DNA from: Borrelia turcica IST7
GTDB taxonomy: Bacteria; Spirochaetota; Spirochaetia; Borreliales; Borreliaceae
Length of the DNA: 64,000 nt
NCBI RefSeq assembly: GCF_003606285.1
Contig: NZ_CP028884.1
Location: 62,001 to 126,000 of the forward strand
Reading direction: 5' to 3'
Positions 27,943 to 39,063 of this stretch are shown here, piece after piece. The notes beneath the pieces were generated by a model, which ran no database searches, was not told the origin of the DNA, and saw only the letters and a list, made by a program, of their open reading frames with translations. Position 1 is the first letter of the stretch. Each line of letters starts with the position of its first letter. The position numbers were made by a program, and so were the translations under genes.

Positions 27943-27989
27943 CTCAAACTCCCTAAATCAAACTACAATATTCAAAAATATTACACTAA

Positions 27990-28964
27990 TTATACACTTT
28001 TATTCACTAGAAGATTTCTGATCTGACTCTTTGATTTTGAAACATAAGGTGAAAACTTAGGAGCAAGATCAACAATTAATTTCCAAGTATCTATAGCCCT
28101 CAATTTGTTCTTATGATTATCATACATATAAGTAGCATAAGCAACTCTATATACTACTTCCCAAAAATCCGTAGATTCAAAACTAGCTCTAATGTCCGTA
28201 TATTCATTTATTTTTTGAGCAAAAGATCTTAAATTTTTAAACTTATAAAGTGGCTCATAGTAACTCACATACTCATTCATTCTAGTCAAAATACCAACAG
28301 CAGCTATAAGTCCATGAGTAATTGCAAGCTCGTAAGCCCCTATCCTTAAATACACTTTCGATAACAGCCCATGAGCATCAATAACATTATAATTTTTAAA
28401 CCTATAAAGATTAAAAGTGAAATCAAGACCAGAAGTCCCTCTTACATTCTTTAAGTAAGAATCTAAATAAAAACCCATATTAAATTTACTGCTCGACACA
28501 CCTTCACGTTTTTGCACAACATAATGATAATTATAATAATCATCATCATTTGAAAATCTATTTAAAACTTCATTTAAATAATCAATCATATCCACATAAT
28601 TATTTTCAAACTCAGCTAATCTAGCCAAAGAAAAGAGTATATTCTTCTCAAAAGATTGATCTAGTAAATAGTCTTTATCTTCCAAAGCCTTCTTAAGATG
28701 CAATTTTTCAAGAACAACATTGCCAGTCCTACCATAAACTATTGATAAGTAATAATTAGCCTCAGGATATATTCCCTTTCTAAGCAAAGCTTCCTGCAAA
28801 TAACTAATAGCAACAGTAAGGTTAGATTGAATAAATTTTTCCTTAGAATAAATAAGCTGTCTTCCTCTTTCAAGTAAAATCCAATATGGCAATTCTTTAT
28901 CTACTGATGCATTTAAATTTAAAATAAAACTGAAAACTAAAAAGGGTATAAAATTTTTTATCAT
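27990..28964 (-). CDS. Exported TPR-like helical protein, function unknown
   Basis: The longest frame starts at 28991, but that ATG lies inside a terminator-like hairpin. The ATG at 28964 gives a normal signal peptide (MIKNFIPFLVFSFILNLNAS) and I use it; the protein then has 324 residues. Repeated helical pairs (ISYLQEALLRKGIYPEANYY, LEKLHLKKALEDKDYLLDQS) suggest TPR-like repeats in the first 150 residues. No enzyme motif is seen. It lies between the V-ATPase operon and lepA in the same direction. Family not recognised beyond Borrelia. Confidence 0.7.
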   Translation of the reverse strand: MIKNFIPFLVFSFILNLNASVDKELPYWILLERGRQLIYSKEKFIQSNLTVAISYLQEALLRKGIYPEANYYLSIVYGRTGNVVLEKLHLKKALEDKDYLLDQSFEKNILFSLARLAEFENNYVDMIDYLNEVLNRFSNDDDYYNYHYVVQKREGVSSSKFNMGFYLDSYLKNVRGTSGLDFTFNLYRFKNYNVIDAHGLLSKVYLRIGAYELAITHGLIAAVGILTRMNEYVSYYEPLYKFKNLRSFAQKINEYTDIRASFESTDFWEVVYRVAYATYMYDNHKNKLRAIDTWKLIVDLAPKFSPYVSKSKSQIRNLLVNKSV

Positions 28965-28974
28965 AATTACAAAT

Positions 28975-29013
28975 ATATTAAATTTTCTCATAAATTTCGA
29001 GAAAATTTAATAT
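28975..29013. terminator. Hairpin after the V-ATPase operon
   Basis: A perfect 15-bp inverted repeat (28975-28989 and 28999-29013, loop of nine bases). It starts 16 bases after the stop of the V-ATPase K gene and is followed by a short U-rich stretch (ATTTGTAATT), so it probably ends or attenuates that operon. Confidence 0.6.
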
Positions 29014-29028
29014 TTGACTTGTTAAAAT

Positions 29029-29463
29029 TTAAACAAACTTAAATATCATTAAGAATACCATTACGAAAAGAGCAACAGATTCTATTAATCCTAAAATCAA
29101 AAGATTTGTCGCAAATCCCTTCCCAGTCTCAGCAAAAGCATCACAAGCTCCAGCAGCCGCTCTTCCTTGAGCAAAAGCAGAAACAGAAATAGCAAGTCCA
29201 CCACCAAAACCCGCTCCAAATAATAACCAAGGATTTACCTGTTCCATTACCCCCGCTAAAGTATTCATCAATATATATCCATATATTATTTGAGTCAAAG
29301 GTGCTGAAACAAAAACAATTAATAAAAACGGAGCCGGCTTGCCTTGCATATAACACCTCTTCCATGCTCCAATAGCAGCACTTCCTGCAGCCCCCATACC
29401 CAAAGCTGAACCTATTGCAGATATTGTTAAAGCTGAATTAACTCCTATTAAACCTATATCCAT
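29029..29463 (-). CDS. atpK: V-type ATPase subunit K (proteolipid)
   Basis: 144 residues with four hydrophobic spans, a duplicated c-type proteolipid. The two halves share GSALGMGAAGSAAIGAW and GGLAISVSAFAQGRAAAGA. The ion-binding Glu is in the last span (LILGLIESVALFVMVF). It forms the rotating membrane ring of the V-ATPase. AAGGAGATACAT precedes the ATG. It is the last gene of the V-ATPase operon (E, DUF2764, A, B, D, I, K). Confidence 0.93.
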   Translation of the reverse strand: MDIGLIGVNSALTISAIGSALGMGAAGSAAIGAWKRCYMQGKPAPFLLIVFVSAPLTQIIYGYILMNTLAGVMEQVNPWLLFGAGFGGGLAISVSAFAQGRAAAGACDAFAETGKGFATNLLILGLIESVALFVMVFLMIFKFV

Positions 29464-29473
29464 ATGTATCTCC

Positions 29474-31303
29474 TTATTGATTTTTTATTTTTCTAAAGGG
29501 CTTATAAGAACATCCATTCCATTCTTGACCCAAATGGTTTGAAAATTCAAGCATATTAAGTCTTACTCCATGAACAACAACAGACAATAAAGATAAAACT
29601 ATATTTAGAATATGTCCAAACAGTATTATAATAATGCCACTTATTATAAGACCAATATTAGATGATTTTAATAAAGATGCTGACATACTATTAAAACTAT
29701 CAGAAATTGCAAGTCCTGCAAGCCCAACAGCAAAAAGCCTAATATAAGATATTATGTCTGCAAATCCTGCAACAGTAGTCAAAAATTGTTCTATTACCCC
29801 ACCAAAGCTTTTTAATATACACATAAAGAAGTTTGAACCATCTTGCTTCTCAAAAATAAAGACAAGAGCAACTCCAATATATATCATATTTAAAATATAA
29901 CTACTCATAGGAAATCTATCCTCCCCTAATATCAAATTGAGTACTAAATAGTAAAGTCCAGAAATTCCAACAAGCCAACCAATTTGAGCAATTGCATGTA
30001 TATGAGGCTTTTCCTTTACTTGTCGAATAAAATTCCATATATGAGCTAATGATATTTGCAAAAGACCTATTGTAAAACATATAAACATAATATTTTGCAT
30101 ACTGTTACTGCCTGTCAAGTAGTCAATCTTAAAAAACTTTAAAGCAGGGAATAATTCAAGTACAAAAGGACCACTTCCAAACCAAGTGCCAGTCATTGAA
30201 CCATATATAATAGCCGATGTACTCAGATAAAATATCAAAGCATGAACAGATGTTAAAGGCTTCTTATTCACTAAATTGCCCACACTCAGTATAATTCCTA
30301 CTAGCAAAAATAGTACACCATAAGCTGCATCACCAACTATCATTCCAAAAAATACAAAGAAAAATAACATAAAAATGAAACTAACATCTCTCTCTTTATA
30401 CCCAGGAATTGTATCTAAAACATCAAAAATAGGTCCAGCAAGCTTAGCCAATCCTTTTCTTTCAACATAAGTTGGTACAATATCTTCATCATCTGGATCT
30501 GCAAATTGAACAGCAAATTTATCTCCAGCTACATTTCTAAGCTTTTCTTGCTTATCTTCCGGAATAAATCCTGTAATATAAACAAAATTATTGCATTCTA
30601 CCCTCATGTCAGCTACAACCTGTTCAAACTCAACAATTTGATTATATTTTCTTATCTCATCCCTTAAAACATCTTTATACTTATTTAACAGTGATATTTG
30701 AGTTACTTTTTGTTCCAAAATTTCATTAATAATCTTTAATTTATTTTCAATCAAAATAAGGTCAAGCTCAAACTTATACTCTTCCGCTGTTTCTATTGTT
30801 TGCATAGAATCATTAATAGCTACAAAATAAGCTGCGCCTTTCACATTATTAACAAGAGCAACTTTAATTTCAGAAGATGTCAATATTTTTTTATATTCAC
30901 TAATTTGAGACTTAAAAAATTGTACACAAATATTGTTTTCTCTCAATTTATTTACCAAATCAAGAGAAAAATATCCCCAAAAGGATATGCTATCCCTTTT
31001 ATGTAATAATTCCTGCCTTGTATCTCTAAGATCTTTAATCTCAGTACCTAACTTAACTATATTTTTTGCAATATCCAAAAAATTTTCACTTGAAGATTTT
31101 AAAGTTTTCACCTCATAATCATCTTCAAGCAAAGATAAAGCCTGAATAAAAATTCCCCTAGTTTCAATAACCTCTTCTAAAGACTTTGAAACTTTATTGT
31201 AAAAATCAATATGGACAACTCCCAATTCTCTTAAATTTTCAAGAGCCTCTCTCTTATATTTCAACAAAGTCAAAAGCAAAACTTTCTTCATTTTTACAAT
31301 CAT
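29474..31303 (-). CDS. atpI: V-type ATPase subunit I (a-type stator subunit)
   Basis: 609 residues. The cytoplasmic N-terminal half (about 1-300) carries the coiled coils of subunit a (ELRDTRQELLHKRDS region). The membrane half (about 310-600) has about seven spans, with FGMIVGDAAYGVLFLL and the ion-path Arg segment FADIISYIRLFAVGLAG. It forms the stator half-channel facing the K ring. AGGG precedes the ATG by four bases; another ATG at codon 5 is possible. It belongs to the V-ATPase operon. Confidence 0.94.
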   Translation of the reverse strand: MIVKMKKVLLLTLLKYKREALENLRELGVVHIDFYNKVSKSLEEVIETRGIFIQALSLLEDDYEVKTLKSSSENFLDIAKNIVKLGTEIKDLRDTRQELLHKRDSISFWGYFSLDLVNKLRENNICVQFFKSQISEYKKILTSSEIKVALVNNVKGAAYFVAINDSMQTIETAEEYKFELDLILIENKLKIINEILEQKVTQISLLNKYKDVLRDEIRKYNQIVEFEQVVADMRVECNNFVYITGFIPEDKQEKLRNVAGDKFAVQFADPDDEDIVPTYVERKGLAKLAGPIFDVLDTIPGYKERDVSFIFMLFFFVFFGMIVGDAAYGVLFLLVGIILSVGNLVNKKPLTSVHALIFYLSTSAIIYGSMTGTWFGSGPFVLELFPALKFFKIDYLTGSNSMQNIMFICFTIGLLQISLAHIWNFIRQVKEKPHIHAIAQIGWLVGISGLYYLVLNLILGEDRFPMSSYILNMIYIGVALVFIFEKQDGSNFFMCILKSFGGVIEQFLTTVAGFADIISYIRLFAVGLAGLAISDSFNSMSASLLKSSNIGLIISGIIIILFGHILNIVLSLLSVVVHGVRLNMLEFSNHLGQEWNGCSYKPFRKIKNQ

Positions 31304-31309
31304 AAAACC

Positions 31310-31906
31310 CTACCTACTATCAATCAAACTAGCCTTAGCCATCTTCCCTCTTACAACAGCCGCTGTTTGCTGATCTCCAAGATACACATTAATCTTCTTT
31401 ATATTAGTTTTAGTGACAGGTATCATAACCTTCTCAAATAAATTTACTCTCTGAGAAGTAGTATTAAGTTCTGCCTCTAATAACCTACTCTGTTCACTTA
31501 AAACTTCAAGTTCTGCATTTATCTGAATTACACTCTTAATAACTTCTATCCCTCTATCTACCCAATAAGGAGTTGATAAAAGATCATGCCTAATATCCTC
31601 ATACTCAATAGAATTAAAAATAGGAATAGTAATACCTGCAATATTTGTAAAACCTCTCACTACTCTTTTAACTTGAATCCAATCCTGAAAAGGAAATTCT
31701 TCACCAAATAAAGAAACCCAAGAACTAATATTTCCTCTTATTCTATCTTGTTCAAGCGCTCTCTCTCGCTTAAGTCCCTCAACCTTTCTAATTTCTAAAT
31801 GAAGTTGTTGCTTCTTAAGTTGTAATGTAGGCAAATACCTACTAAACATTTTAAGGCTATCTTTTTGTTTCTTAAGTTCATTTTTAGTTAACTTAACTTT
31901 AGCCAT
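31310..31906 (-). CDS. atpD: V-type ATPase subunit D
   Basis: 198 residues, a long coiled-coil protein that forms the central rotor stalk. The conserved N-terminal start VKLTKNELKKQKDSLKMFSR and the C-terminal helix with LFEKVMIPVTKTNIKKI match subunit D. AGAGGC lies ahead of the ATG, six bases after the B subunit stop region. Confidence 0.93.
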   Translation of the reverse strand: MAKVKLTKNELKKQKDSLKMFSRYLPTLQLKKQQLHLEIRKVEGLKRERALEQDRIRGNISSWVSLFGEEFPFQDWIQVKRVVRGFTNIAGITIPIFNSIEYEDIRHDLLSTPYWVDRGIEVIKSVIQINAELEVLSEQSRLLEAELNTTSQRVNLFEKVMIPVTKTNIKKINVYLGDQQTAAVVRGKMAKASLIDSR

Positions 31907-31907
31907 T

Positions 31908-33209
31908 CTAAGCCTCTTTTTTGGGCCAATACTTTTCTACAAGCTCTGTCTTAATTCCAGTTTCTTTCGGCTCAAAACAACTAGAGAGTATCTCCCATCC
32001 CAAATCTAAGGCCTCCTCCAAAGGAATATTAACAGATAAATCCATCAATTTACTTTCAAACATACCACTATACTTAAGAAGTTTTTTATCCCACTCCGTC
32101 ATATTAAATCCCATAGCTTTCTTCTCGATAGATTCCTTTGAAGATGCATAAAGCTTAATCATAGAGTCCATAATTGTTCTATGGTCATCTCTTGTCTTCC
32201 CATTAACCATCTGCTTAAGTCTTGAAAGAGATCCAAAAGGCTCAATTCTTCCTCCCTTCAAATAATATTGCCCCTCAGTAATATAGCCCGTATTATCAGG
32301 TACTGGATGAGTAACATCATCACCAGGCATAGTAGTAACTGCAAGTACAGTAATAGAGCCCGCGCCTTCAAAATCAATGGCCTTTTCATATCGAGATGCA
32401 AGCTGAGAATATAAATCACCAGGATAACCCCTATTAGAAGGCACTTGTTCCATAGTAATAGCAATTTCTTTCATAGCATCAGCAAAATTAGTCATATCAG
32501 TAAGCAATACTAAAACCTTTTTTCCTTGAAGAGCAAATTTTTCAGCAACAGCAAGAGAAATATCAGGCACTGTTAAAGATTCAACAACAGAATTATTAGC
32601 CGTATGAACAAAAAATATGGTTCTACTTAAAGCCCCACCTTTCTCAAGAGAATCTTTAAAAGTTAAATAATCATCATTCTTAAGTCCCATTCCTCCAAGA
32701 ATAATCAAATCAACTTCTGCCTGCAAAGCTATTCTTACAAGAAGTTCATTATAAGGCTCTCCAGATACAGAAAATATTGGCAACTTTTGTGATTCAACAA
32801 GAGTATTAAACACATCTATCATTGGAATTCCTGTTCGTATCATATTCCTCGGAATAATTCGCTTAGCAGGATTAGCAGAAGGCCCTCCAATTTCAATTAA
32901 ATTATCTTCAAGACGAGGCCCCCCATCTTTTGGATTTCCAGCCCCATCAAAAATCCTACCAAGCAAATTCTCAGAAAATGTAACTTGCATAGGATGCCCT
33001 AAAAACTTAATTTGATCTGACGTTGAAACACCTCTTGTACCATTATAGACCTGAAGAGAGACTTTATCCCTATCCAACTTAATAACTTCCGCTAAAGAAC
33101 TCGTATCATTTGCCTTTACAATAGCAAGTTCCCCATACTTAACATCGCGAGCCGTAACAGTTATTACATTCCCTACAATAGACTCTATCTTACTGTATAT
33201 TCTTTTCAT
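31908..33209 (-). CDS. atpB: V-type ATPase subunit B
   Basis: The non-catalytic B subunit of the head. Residues [23 protein letters not shown] (here [19 protein letters not shown]), the region [15 protein letters not shown] where a catalytic subunit would have its P-loop, and [16 protein letters not shown] identify it. The ATG at 33209 with AGAGGT seven bases ahead is preferred over the GTG one codon earlier. The start overlaps the A subunit's last 20 bases. 433 residues, normal for the family. Confidence 0.94.
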   Translation of the reverse strand: MKRIYSKIESIVGNVITVTARDVKYGELAIVKANDTSSLAEVIKLDRDKVSLQVYNGTRGVSTSDQIKFLGHPMQVTFSENLLGRIFDGAGNPKDGGPRLEDNLIEIGGPSANPAKRIIPRNMIRTGIPMIDVFNTLVESQKLPIFSVSGEPYNELLVRIALQAEVDLIILGGMGLKNDDYLTFKDSLEKGGALSRTIFFVHTANNSVVESLTVPDISLAVAEKFALQGKKVLVLLTDMTNFADAMKEIAITMEQVPSNRGYPGDLYSQLASRYEKAIDFEGAGSITVLAVTTMPGDDVTHPVPDNTGYITEGQYYLKGGRIEPFGSLSRLKQMVNGKTRDDHRTIMDSMIKLYASSKESIEKKAMGFNMTEWDKKLLKYSGMFESKLMDLSVNIPLEEALDLGWEILSSCFEPKETGIKTELVEKYWPKKEA

Positions 33210-34950
33210 CACTATTACCTCTAAAATTTAATTTCTTAGAATTGATTAAATCAGTTAAAGCAAATTCTAATTTATTAAACTTTTCTTCTTTAAAGGGAGT
33301 AAGATTCATATCTAAGATATTTTGTCTTAACTCATTAATAAAATCTCTTGCTTCCAATTTATTTTCAAATTTAAAAGTTGACTGCAAAATATCATAAATT
33401 ATATCAAACATATAATTTTGACGTTCAGGCCCAACAGCTGCATCAATATTATCAAACGAATTTTGCTGTAAATAACATGCATCTAAAAGTTCTGCTTTCA
33501 AATAAACCAAAAAGTCATCATTACTTATTCCCTCTTCTCCAACAACTTTCATCATCTGATTTACCTCATTACCCTTTGCCAAAAACGACCTTGCATATTC
33601 TGTTTTCTCAGTATCAACAACCCCTCCATATTTACTCCAAGATTCAAGAGGACTAATAGCTGGAAATTTTCTAGCATCCGATCTTTCTCTTGTAAGTCCA
33701 TGAAACGCGCCCACAACCTTTAAAGTTGCCTGAGTCACCGGTTCTTCAAAATTACCTCCAGCAGGACTAACAGACCCACCTACAGTTACAGAACCAATAT
33801 TCCCATTACTTAAAACAACAATACCTGCTCTCTCATAAAATGATGCAATAACAGATTCAAGATAAGCAGGAAAAGCCTCCTCCCCTGGTATTTCTTCAAG
33901 ACGACCCGACATCTCCCTCATAGCCTGAGCCCACCTTGAAGTTGAGTCAGCCAATAAAAGAACATCAAGTCCCATTTGTCTATAATACTCCCCAATAGTA
34001 ATAGCCGTATAAACTGAGGCTTCACGAGCAGCAACTGGCATAGAAGATGTATTACAAATAATACATGTTCTCTCCATTAATGACCTACCTGTTCTCGGAT
34101 CTGTAAGCTCAGGAAATTCCTTAAGAGTCTCAACAACCTCACCTGCTCTCTCTCCACAAGCAGCAATAATTACAATATCAACATCAGCATTACGACTTGT
34201 TACCTGCTGAAGGACTGTCTTTCCAGCGCCAAAAGGTCCAGGAATACAAAATGTACCGCCCTTAGCCACTGGGAAAAATGTATCTATTATCCTTGTTTGA
34301 GTTACCATAGGCTCACTAGGAATAATTCTTTCTCTATAGTTTGTAATAGGAATTTTAACAGGCCAATGAAATGACATAGTTACAATATGTCTATCTCCAG
34401 CATCATTTTGAATAACAGCAATCTTGTCATCTACAGTATAATTCCCATCACTAACAATCTCCACAATATTATAAGAATCTCTTCTATCAAATGGAATCAT
34501 TATCTGATGATTAACTGTACCCTCAACAACAAATCCAAGATAATCTCCCGCAGTAACAGCATCACCAACTCTCGCAGTTGTTTTAAAATTCCATTTTTTA
34601 TTCTTATCAAGAGCTCTTAAATACAAACCTCTCTCTAAAAAAAACCCACATTGAGCAGCAAGTTCTGGTAAAGGATTTTGAAGACCATCATACACCTGAG
34701 TTAAAAGACCAGGACCAAGTTCAACGGTTAAAAGCTTATTTGTAAACTCAATATTATCTCCAACAGAAATTCCCTTAGTCATCTCAAACACCTGAGCATC
34801 AACTTCCCCATCCCTAACACGAATTATTTCAGCCTTTAAACTCCTACCAGCACTCTTAATAAAAACAACCTCATTCATGGCAACTGTACCAACAACCTCA
34901 ATAGTAACTAAATTCCCAATTACTCCTACTACTTTTCCTTTTGTTTCCAT
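33190..34950 (-). CDS. atpA: V-type ATPase subunit A (catalytic)
   Basis: 586 residues. Walker A reads [12 protein letters not shown] (about 228-239), the A-type insertion lies in the first third, and the Walker B/arginine region is [20 protein letters not shown]. It hydrolyses or makes ATP coupled to proton or sodium flow. Borrelia has a V-type enzyme in place of F-type ATP synthase; in a fermenting organism it probably works as a pump. GAGGAATTTTA precedes the ATG. Confidence 0.96.
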   Translation of the reverse strand: METKGKVVGVIGNLVTIEVVGTVAMNEVVFIKSAGRSLKAEIIRVRDGEVDAQVFEMTKGISVGDNIEFTNKLLTVELGPGLLTQVYDGLQNPLPELAAQCGFFLERGLYLRALDKNKKWNFKTTARVGDAVTAGDYLGFVVEGTVNHQIMIPFDRRDSYNIVEIVSDGNYTVDDKIAVIQNDAGDRHIVTMSFHWPVKIPITNYRERIIPSEPMVTQTRIIDTFFPVAKGGTFCIPGPFGAGKTVLQQVTSRNADVDIVIIAACGERAGEVVETLKEFPELTDPRTGRSLMERTCIICNTSSMPVAAREASVYTAITIGEYYRQMGLDVLLLADSTSRWAQAMREMSGRLEEIPGEEAFPAYLESVIASFYERAGIVVLSNGNIGSVTVGGSVSPAGGNFEEPVTQATLKVVGAFHGLTRERSDARKFPAISPLESWSKYGGVVDTEKTEYARSFLAKGNEVNQMMKVVGEEGISNDDFLVYLKAELLDACYLQQNSFDNIDAAVGPERQNYMFDIIYDILQSTFKFENKLEARDFINELRQNILDMNLTPFKEEKFNKLEFALTDLINSKKLNFRGNSDEKNIQ

Positions 34951-34963
34951 TAAAATTCCTCTT

Positions 34964-35509
34964 TTAATATTTCTTATTCATATCCAAGCTTATTTTTTGA
35001 CAAATGTCTGCAAAATTACTCTCACCTACTTTTTCTACAAATAGACTTCTTCTTGAGACCAGCATTAATTTCAAAAAATAAATCACTAATTTTTCAAAAT
35101 TAAACTCATTTCCCACTTCAAGATCCGTTAAAAATTGCCACCTCAACATATCAAGCCCTAATTCCACCTCAAAAGGGTTTTCCTTAAGACAAATAGCTTT
35201 TAAAACGCCTAAATAATAACTTGAAAAATAAGAAGATTCCACATACAAATCTCTTGAAAGACCTAATTTTTCTGCCCTAATATAAGCTAATGTATATTTT
35301 ATTTCTTCTTCAAAATCAAGAAAACAATCAATCGCCTTCAAGCTTCCTCTAACAATCCCAAACTCTGACAAATTTTTTAAAAAAATAAAATCTTCTTTGT
35401 TTAAAGCAATTTCAACATTTTCAAAAAAATTTGACACACTCCACACTTTTCCAATCTTTAAATCAAGATAAGGTAATGACGATATCACATAATAATAAGG
35501 ATTCAGCAT
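34964..35509 (-). CDS. DUF2764 protein of V-ATPase operons (possible subunit C counterpart)
   Basis: 181 residues beginning [19 protein letters not shown], the hallmark start of DUF2764 proteins, which occur between the E and A genes of V-ATPase operons in spirochetes, chlamydiae and Bacteroidetes. The position suggests it replaces subunit C, the rotor-to-membrane adapter, which is otherwise missing here. That function is inferred from context. AGGAGGTATTAT-like sequence (GAGAGGTATTATG) precedes the ATG. Confidence 0.8.
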   Translation of the reverse strand: MLNPYYYVISSLPYLDLKIGKVWSVSNFFENVEIALNKEDFIFLKNLSEFGIVRGSLKAIDCFLDFEEEIKYTLAYIRAEKLGLSRDLYVESSYFSSYYLGVLKAICLKENPFEVELGLDMLRWQFLTDLEVGNEFNFEKLVIYFLKLMLVSRRSLFVEKVGESNFADICQKISLDMNKKY

Positions 35510-35519
35510 AATACCTCTC

Positions 35520-36116
35520 CTAAACCACCTTAATAACTTCTTTAAACCTTGGATTTAAATATTCAAAAAGAATATCAGAAATAGTTTCTGTAGTAAAATC
35601 ATAATATAGATTGCTATCTCTCTGCTGTATTTTAAATCCCTTATTTATTCCTCTAAAAGGCTTAACCTCAATCTCACCCTTAAGTCTCTCGCCTATCTTT
35701 GTTCTTAAAAGAGACAATAGATCAGAAAGATCAGATTCATTAAGGATAACATCTATCCTATCCCCCTTACTCCAGCCTTCCACAACCCTAACAATAAGCG
35801 TACTCAAAAAACCATTGTCACACTGACTAGAAACAGAATCCTTTAAAGCAGTCTCAAAAAGAGATTTAATGTTTTTTTCAGTACCAATAATCAAATCCCT
35901 AACAGCTTGACGAGATGCCTCAAGCGCATGCCTCCTATACTCGCTAACTTCCTTTTCCGCTTTTATTTTTAATTCTCTAGCATCACTCTCAGCCTTCAAA
36001 ACAATAGCCTCAGCTTCTCTCTTTGCATTCCCAACAATCTCGCTAGCCAACCTCTCAGCTTCCTCAAGTCCATCTTTCTTAATCCTACTTATCAAATCCT
36101 TAACTTCAAATTGCAT
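35520..36116 (-). CDS. atpE: V-type ATPase subunit E
   Basis: 198 residues, the peripheral-stalk subunit. The N-terminal 80 residues form a charged helix with Ala-rich spacing ([20 protein letters not shown]) typical of subunit E, followed by the globular C-terminal domain that touches the head. It is the first gene of the operon; TGAGGAGATCTC precedes the ATG. No subunit G or F gene is visible in the operon. Confidence 0.88.
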   Translation of the reverse strand: MQFEVKDLISRIKKDGLEEAERLASEIVGNAKREAEAIVLKAESDARELKIKAEKEVSEYRRHALEASRQAVRDLIIGTEKNIKSLFETALKDSVSSQCDNGFLSTLIVRVVEGWSKGDRIDVILNESDLSDLLSLLRTKIGERLKGEIEVKPFRGINKGFKIQQRDSNLYYDFTTETISDILFEYLNPRFKEVIKVV

Positions 36117-36251
36117 GAGATCTCCTCAAGTAAATATATAAAATAATTCAACAAACAAAAAAATAGAGAAATTATTAATAAATTTCAATATTAAAATACT
36201 ATTACTAATATATAAAATATTCAAGGTTATTTTATATATATTTTAAGTATA

Positions 36252-36298
36252 AATCAAAATTAAATTTTTAAAATAATTCCTTTTTAATAATTTTGATT
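36252..36298. terminator. Possible hairpin in the gap before the V-ATPase operon
   Basis: Exact 11-base arms (36252-36262 and 36288-36298) with a 25-base loop, 33 bases after the stop of the 130-residue gene. TATACT on the minus strand at 36251-36246 could be a -10 for the V-ATPase operon, but no convincing -35 is seen. The remaining part of the 214-base gap is A/T-rich and shows nothing else. Confidence 0.35.
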
Positions 36299-36330
36299 CC
36301 TTTTAAACTTAACAATTAACAAATTCAAAA

Positions 36331-36723
36331 TTAATTACTAAAAAAATCTCCAATAATTTTATAAACATTAATATCATGAACTATAGCTAGTTTTTTCCCT
36401 GGAAATTTTTCTCTCAACTTTTCTTTAAAAACTTTAATACCCCTCTCTATCACTCTTTTGCTAAATTCCATATCAACTACATCAAGAGTTATTATCTCAA
36501 TAATAATTAAATATCCTCTTCCAAAATTAGAGCCATACCCAGGAGTAAAAGATGTAGTCACGCGAAAAAGTCCATCCAAAATACCATTAGCCGCTTTGCC
36601 CCTAAAAGGTCTATTTGGATGCACCTCATAGGCACTTCCAAATTCATCCTCAAGAACATAATCAACATCAAGGCAAATATTGAACAATATATTCTCAAGT
36701 TCTTCAAACTTTGCTATGCCCAT
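36331..36723 (-). CDS. Conserved small protein, function unknown
   Basis: 130 residues, no signal or membrane span. A Gly/Arg-rich centre (FTPGYGSNFGRGYLIIIE) is followed by a helix rich in Lys and a C-terminal strand-helix (KLAIVHDINVYKIIGDFF). I do not recognise the family. The gene follows mutS2 with no gap, so it is in that operon. Confidence 0.7.
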   Translation of the reverse strand: MGIAKFEELENILFNICLDVDYVLEDEFGSAYEVHPNRPFRGKAANGILDGLFRVTTSFTPGYGSNFGRGYLIIIEIITLDVVDMEFSKRVIERGIKVFKEKLREKFPGKKLAIVHDINVYKIIGDFFSN

Positions 36724-39063
36724 TTAAATTTCTACTATTGTTTTTCCAGCTCCTCCATCACTCGGATGAGAAAAATAATACTTCTTAACAAATTTTAATT
36801 CCTTCAGAAATTCATGAACGCTAGTCATAAGAAGACCCTCCCCTTTGCCATGAATTATTTCAAATTTACCAACATTTCTTAATACCATATTATCTATCTT
36901 CTTACTTAAAAAATCTATAGCCTCAACTACTCTCATCCCCCTAATATCAAGAGTCATACTCAATAAATCATCATCCTGACTCTCAAAAGAAAAACTGAAG
37001 TCTTTCTTTAAAGCACCCTTAGGTTCTTTCTTGTTTAATACTTTCTCTAAATTAGAAGATGAAACTGTAATATTAAAAACACCAGTATTTACAATAAATC
37101 CTTTCTTGGTAATACTCACTATTTCTCCTAAAGTGCTTGGATTAGTTACTCTCACTTTATCACCCACTTTAAATTCAATATTAGTAGCAATTTCCTTAGT
37201 AAGTAGTTCAACCTTAGCAGTCTTACCTGATATCCTATCTGCAATACTGGATATAAACTCTTTATTCTTGTGAAAATAAACGCTTCCTTCTTTTATCTCT
37301 CTAACCAAATTTTCTAAAGTTTTCCTTGAATAATTCAAAAAATTCTTTTGCTCATTTATAAGTTTCTCTTCTATATTTTTCTCCTTAAGAAGAATCTTTT
37401 CCTGAATGCTATCAATCTCATTTTCTTTAAGCTCAATAAGTTTAAGTTTATTTTTCAATTTCTCCTCAAGTAAATATATCTCTCTCTCCTTATCTGTAAG
37501 CCTTTCAAGTATTTCATTCACTTCTGTCTTACTAGATGAATATATCTCTTGCGCTCTAAGTATAATATCAGGATGAATAGAAGATTTACTTGCAACACTA
37601 AAAGCAAAACTTTCCCCTGGAAGAGAAAATATTAAATTATAATTAGGCTCCATTCTTTCTAAATTCATCTGCATAGATGCATTAATAATGCCTTCATGTG
37701 TATATGCAAAATACTTAAGAGCATTATAATGAGTAGATATAATTACATAACAATTAATTTTAATTAAATATTCAAGCATAGCTACCGCTAATGACTGCCC
37801 TTGCTCAATATCTGTCCCTGAGCAAAATTCATCAAATATTAAAAGACTATCTATTGTTGCTTTTTTTAAAATATAAGAAATATTACTCATATGACTTGAA
37901 AAAGTTGAAAGCGAATTTTCAATTGATTGTTCATCTCCAATATCAATGAAAATATTATCAAAGATCTTAAAAGTACTAGACTCATCAACCGGAACAGGAA
38001 TTCCAAATTGAAACATAGCACTCAAGAGGGCAACAGTTTTCAAAGTTGCTGTCTTTCCGCCAGCATTAGGTCCTGTAATAACCACAACTCTATTCTCTGA
38101 CGGACAAAAATTTATTTCTTTCGCATTCTGTATTAAAGGATGACGAGCATTTAAAATGTTAAGATTAGTACCAATAATAGGAAATACACCCTGGGTCTTT
38201 ATTCCATAAATTGCTCTAGCTTTAAGAGAATCATAATATAAAAAATTATTATAAAGACCTTTCAAAAGAACAATTTGCTTGCGAATTTCATCTGAAAGCT
38301 CATGTAGTATTCTTAAAATTATGCGTGTCTTTTCTATGTTTAAAAAACTTAACCTATTATTTTCACTCACTATCTCATTCGGTTCAATATAAAATGTTTC
38401 ACCAGAGGATGAAATAGATATCACATTCCCCTTAATCTTATTCTTAAAACTAGCCTTAAGTGCAATAGTATATTTATCTGATTTATAATAGACAAGAGTC
38501 GATGTTAAATATTCTGAATTTAAAGCTATTATTTTCTTTATCTGCTTTTCTATTCTTTTGTCTAAATTTTTAATCTCAAAATCAATCTCATCATAATCTT
38601 TAACAACACCTCTCTTTATCTTAAGCTCATCAGTATCAATATACCTAGATAAAACCCCTAATAAATGCTTAAGACTTGGGTCTAGAAACAATAAATCTTT
38701 TAAACTTCCAATTTCATTTTTAGCTTTAAATTCATTTCTATCTAAGAAAAAATTTATTCTTAAAACTTCTTCTAGAAAAAAAATAATATTCCTAATTTCT
38801 TCAATAGAAACTCTTGAATTCTCCTTAAGAAGTAAAACAATAGAATCACTTATACTCTCTAGATAAGAATTTGGATATTCATCATAAACTTCAATAAGAT
38901 TCCTAATCAACTTAACAAAAAAACATATTTTATTAAGCTCTTCCTTTTCTTTTAGCATTCTTTGACTGTTAAAAAGATTAATGGTATCTGAAATAACTAC
39001 ATAAGAAGAGACTATAGATAATATTTGATAAAAATTAATTTTTTCTAGATATTTATCTTGCAT
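36724..39063 (-). CDS. mutS2: MutS2 ATPase/endonuclease
   Basis: Walker [18 protein letters not shown] (about 330), Walker [13 protein letters not shown] and the following STHYNALK identify the MutS ATPase; the mismatch-recognition domain of MutS is absent, and a C-terminal Smr nuclease domain is present ([13 protein letters not shown], then [12 protein letters not shown]). MutS2 limits recombination or splits collided ribosomes, according to work in other bacteria. The frame opens at 39087, but I prefer the ATG at 39063, which gives 779 residues, near the length I recall for the B. burgdorferi protein. It overlaps rsgA's end by 11 bases. Confidence 0.93.
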   Translation of the reverse strand: MQDKYLEKINFYQILSIVSSYVVISDTINLFNSQRMLKEKEELNKICFFVKLIRNLIEVYDEYPNSYLESISDSIVLLLKENSRVSIEEIRNIIFFLEEVLRINFFLDRNEFKAKNEIGSLKDLLFLDPSLKHLLGVLSRYIDTDELKIKRGVVKDYDEIDFEIKNLDKRIEKQIKKIIALNSEYLTSTLVYYKSDKYTIALKASFKNKIKGNVISISSSGETFYIEPNEIVSENNRLSFLNIEKTRIILRILHELSDEIRKQIVLLKGLYNNFLYYDSLKARAIYGIKTQGVFPIIGTNLNILNARHPLIQNAKEINFCPSENRVVVITGPNAGGKTATLKTVALLSAMFQFGIPVPVDESSTFKIFDNIFIDIGDEQSIENSLSTFSSHMSNISYILKKATIDSLLIFDEFCSGTDIEQGQSLAVAMLEYLIKINCYVIISTHYNALKYFAYTHEGIINASMQMNLERMEPNYNLIFSLPGESFAFSVASKSSIHPDIILRAQEIYSSSKTEVNEILERLTDKEREIYLLEEKLKNKLKLIELKENEIDSIQEKILLKEKNIEEKLINEQKNFLNYSRKTLENLVREIKEGSVYFHKNKEFISSIADRISGKTAKVELLTKEIATNIEFKVGDKVRVTNPSTLGEIVSITKKGFIVNTGVFNITVSSSNLEKVLNKKEPKGALKKDFSFSFESQDDDLLSMTLDIRGMRVVEAIDFLSKKIDNMVLRNVGKFEIIHGKGEGLLMTSVHEFLKELKFVKKYYFSHPSDGGAGKTIVEI

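Noticed and set aside
33378-33656. Plus-strand open frame of 92 codons inside the V-ATPase A gene
   Set aside because: It is the reverse strand of a highly conserved coding region, has no ribosome site and low-complexity His/Tyr-rich translation.
36117-36330. CRISPR or tandem repeat in the A/T-rich gap
   Set aside because: No regularly spaced direct repeats; only a loose hairpin.
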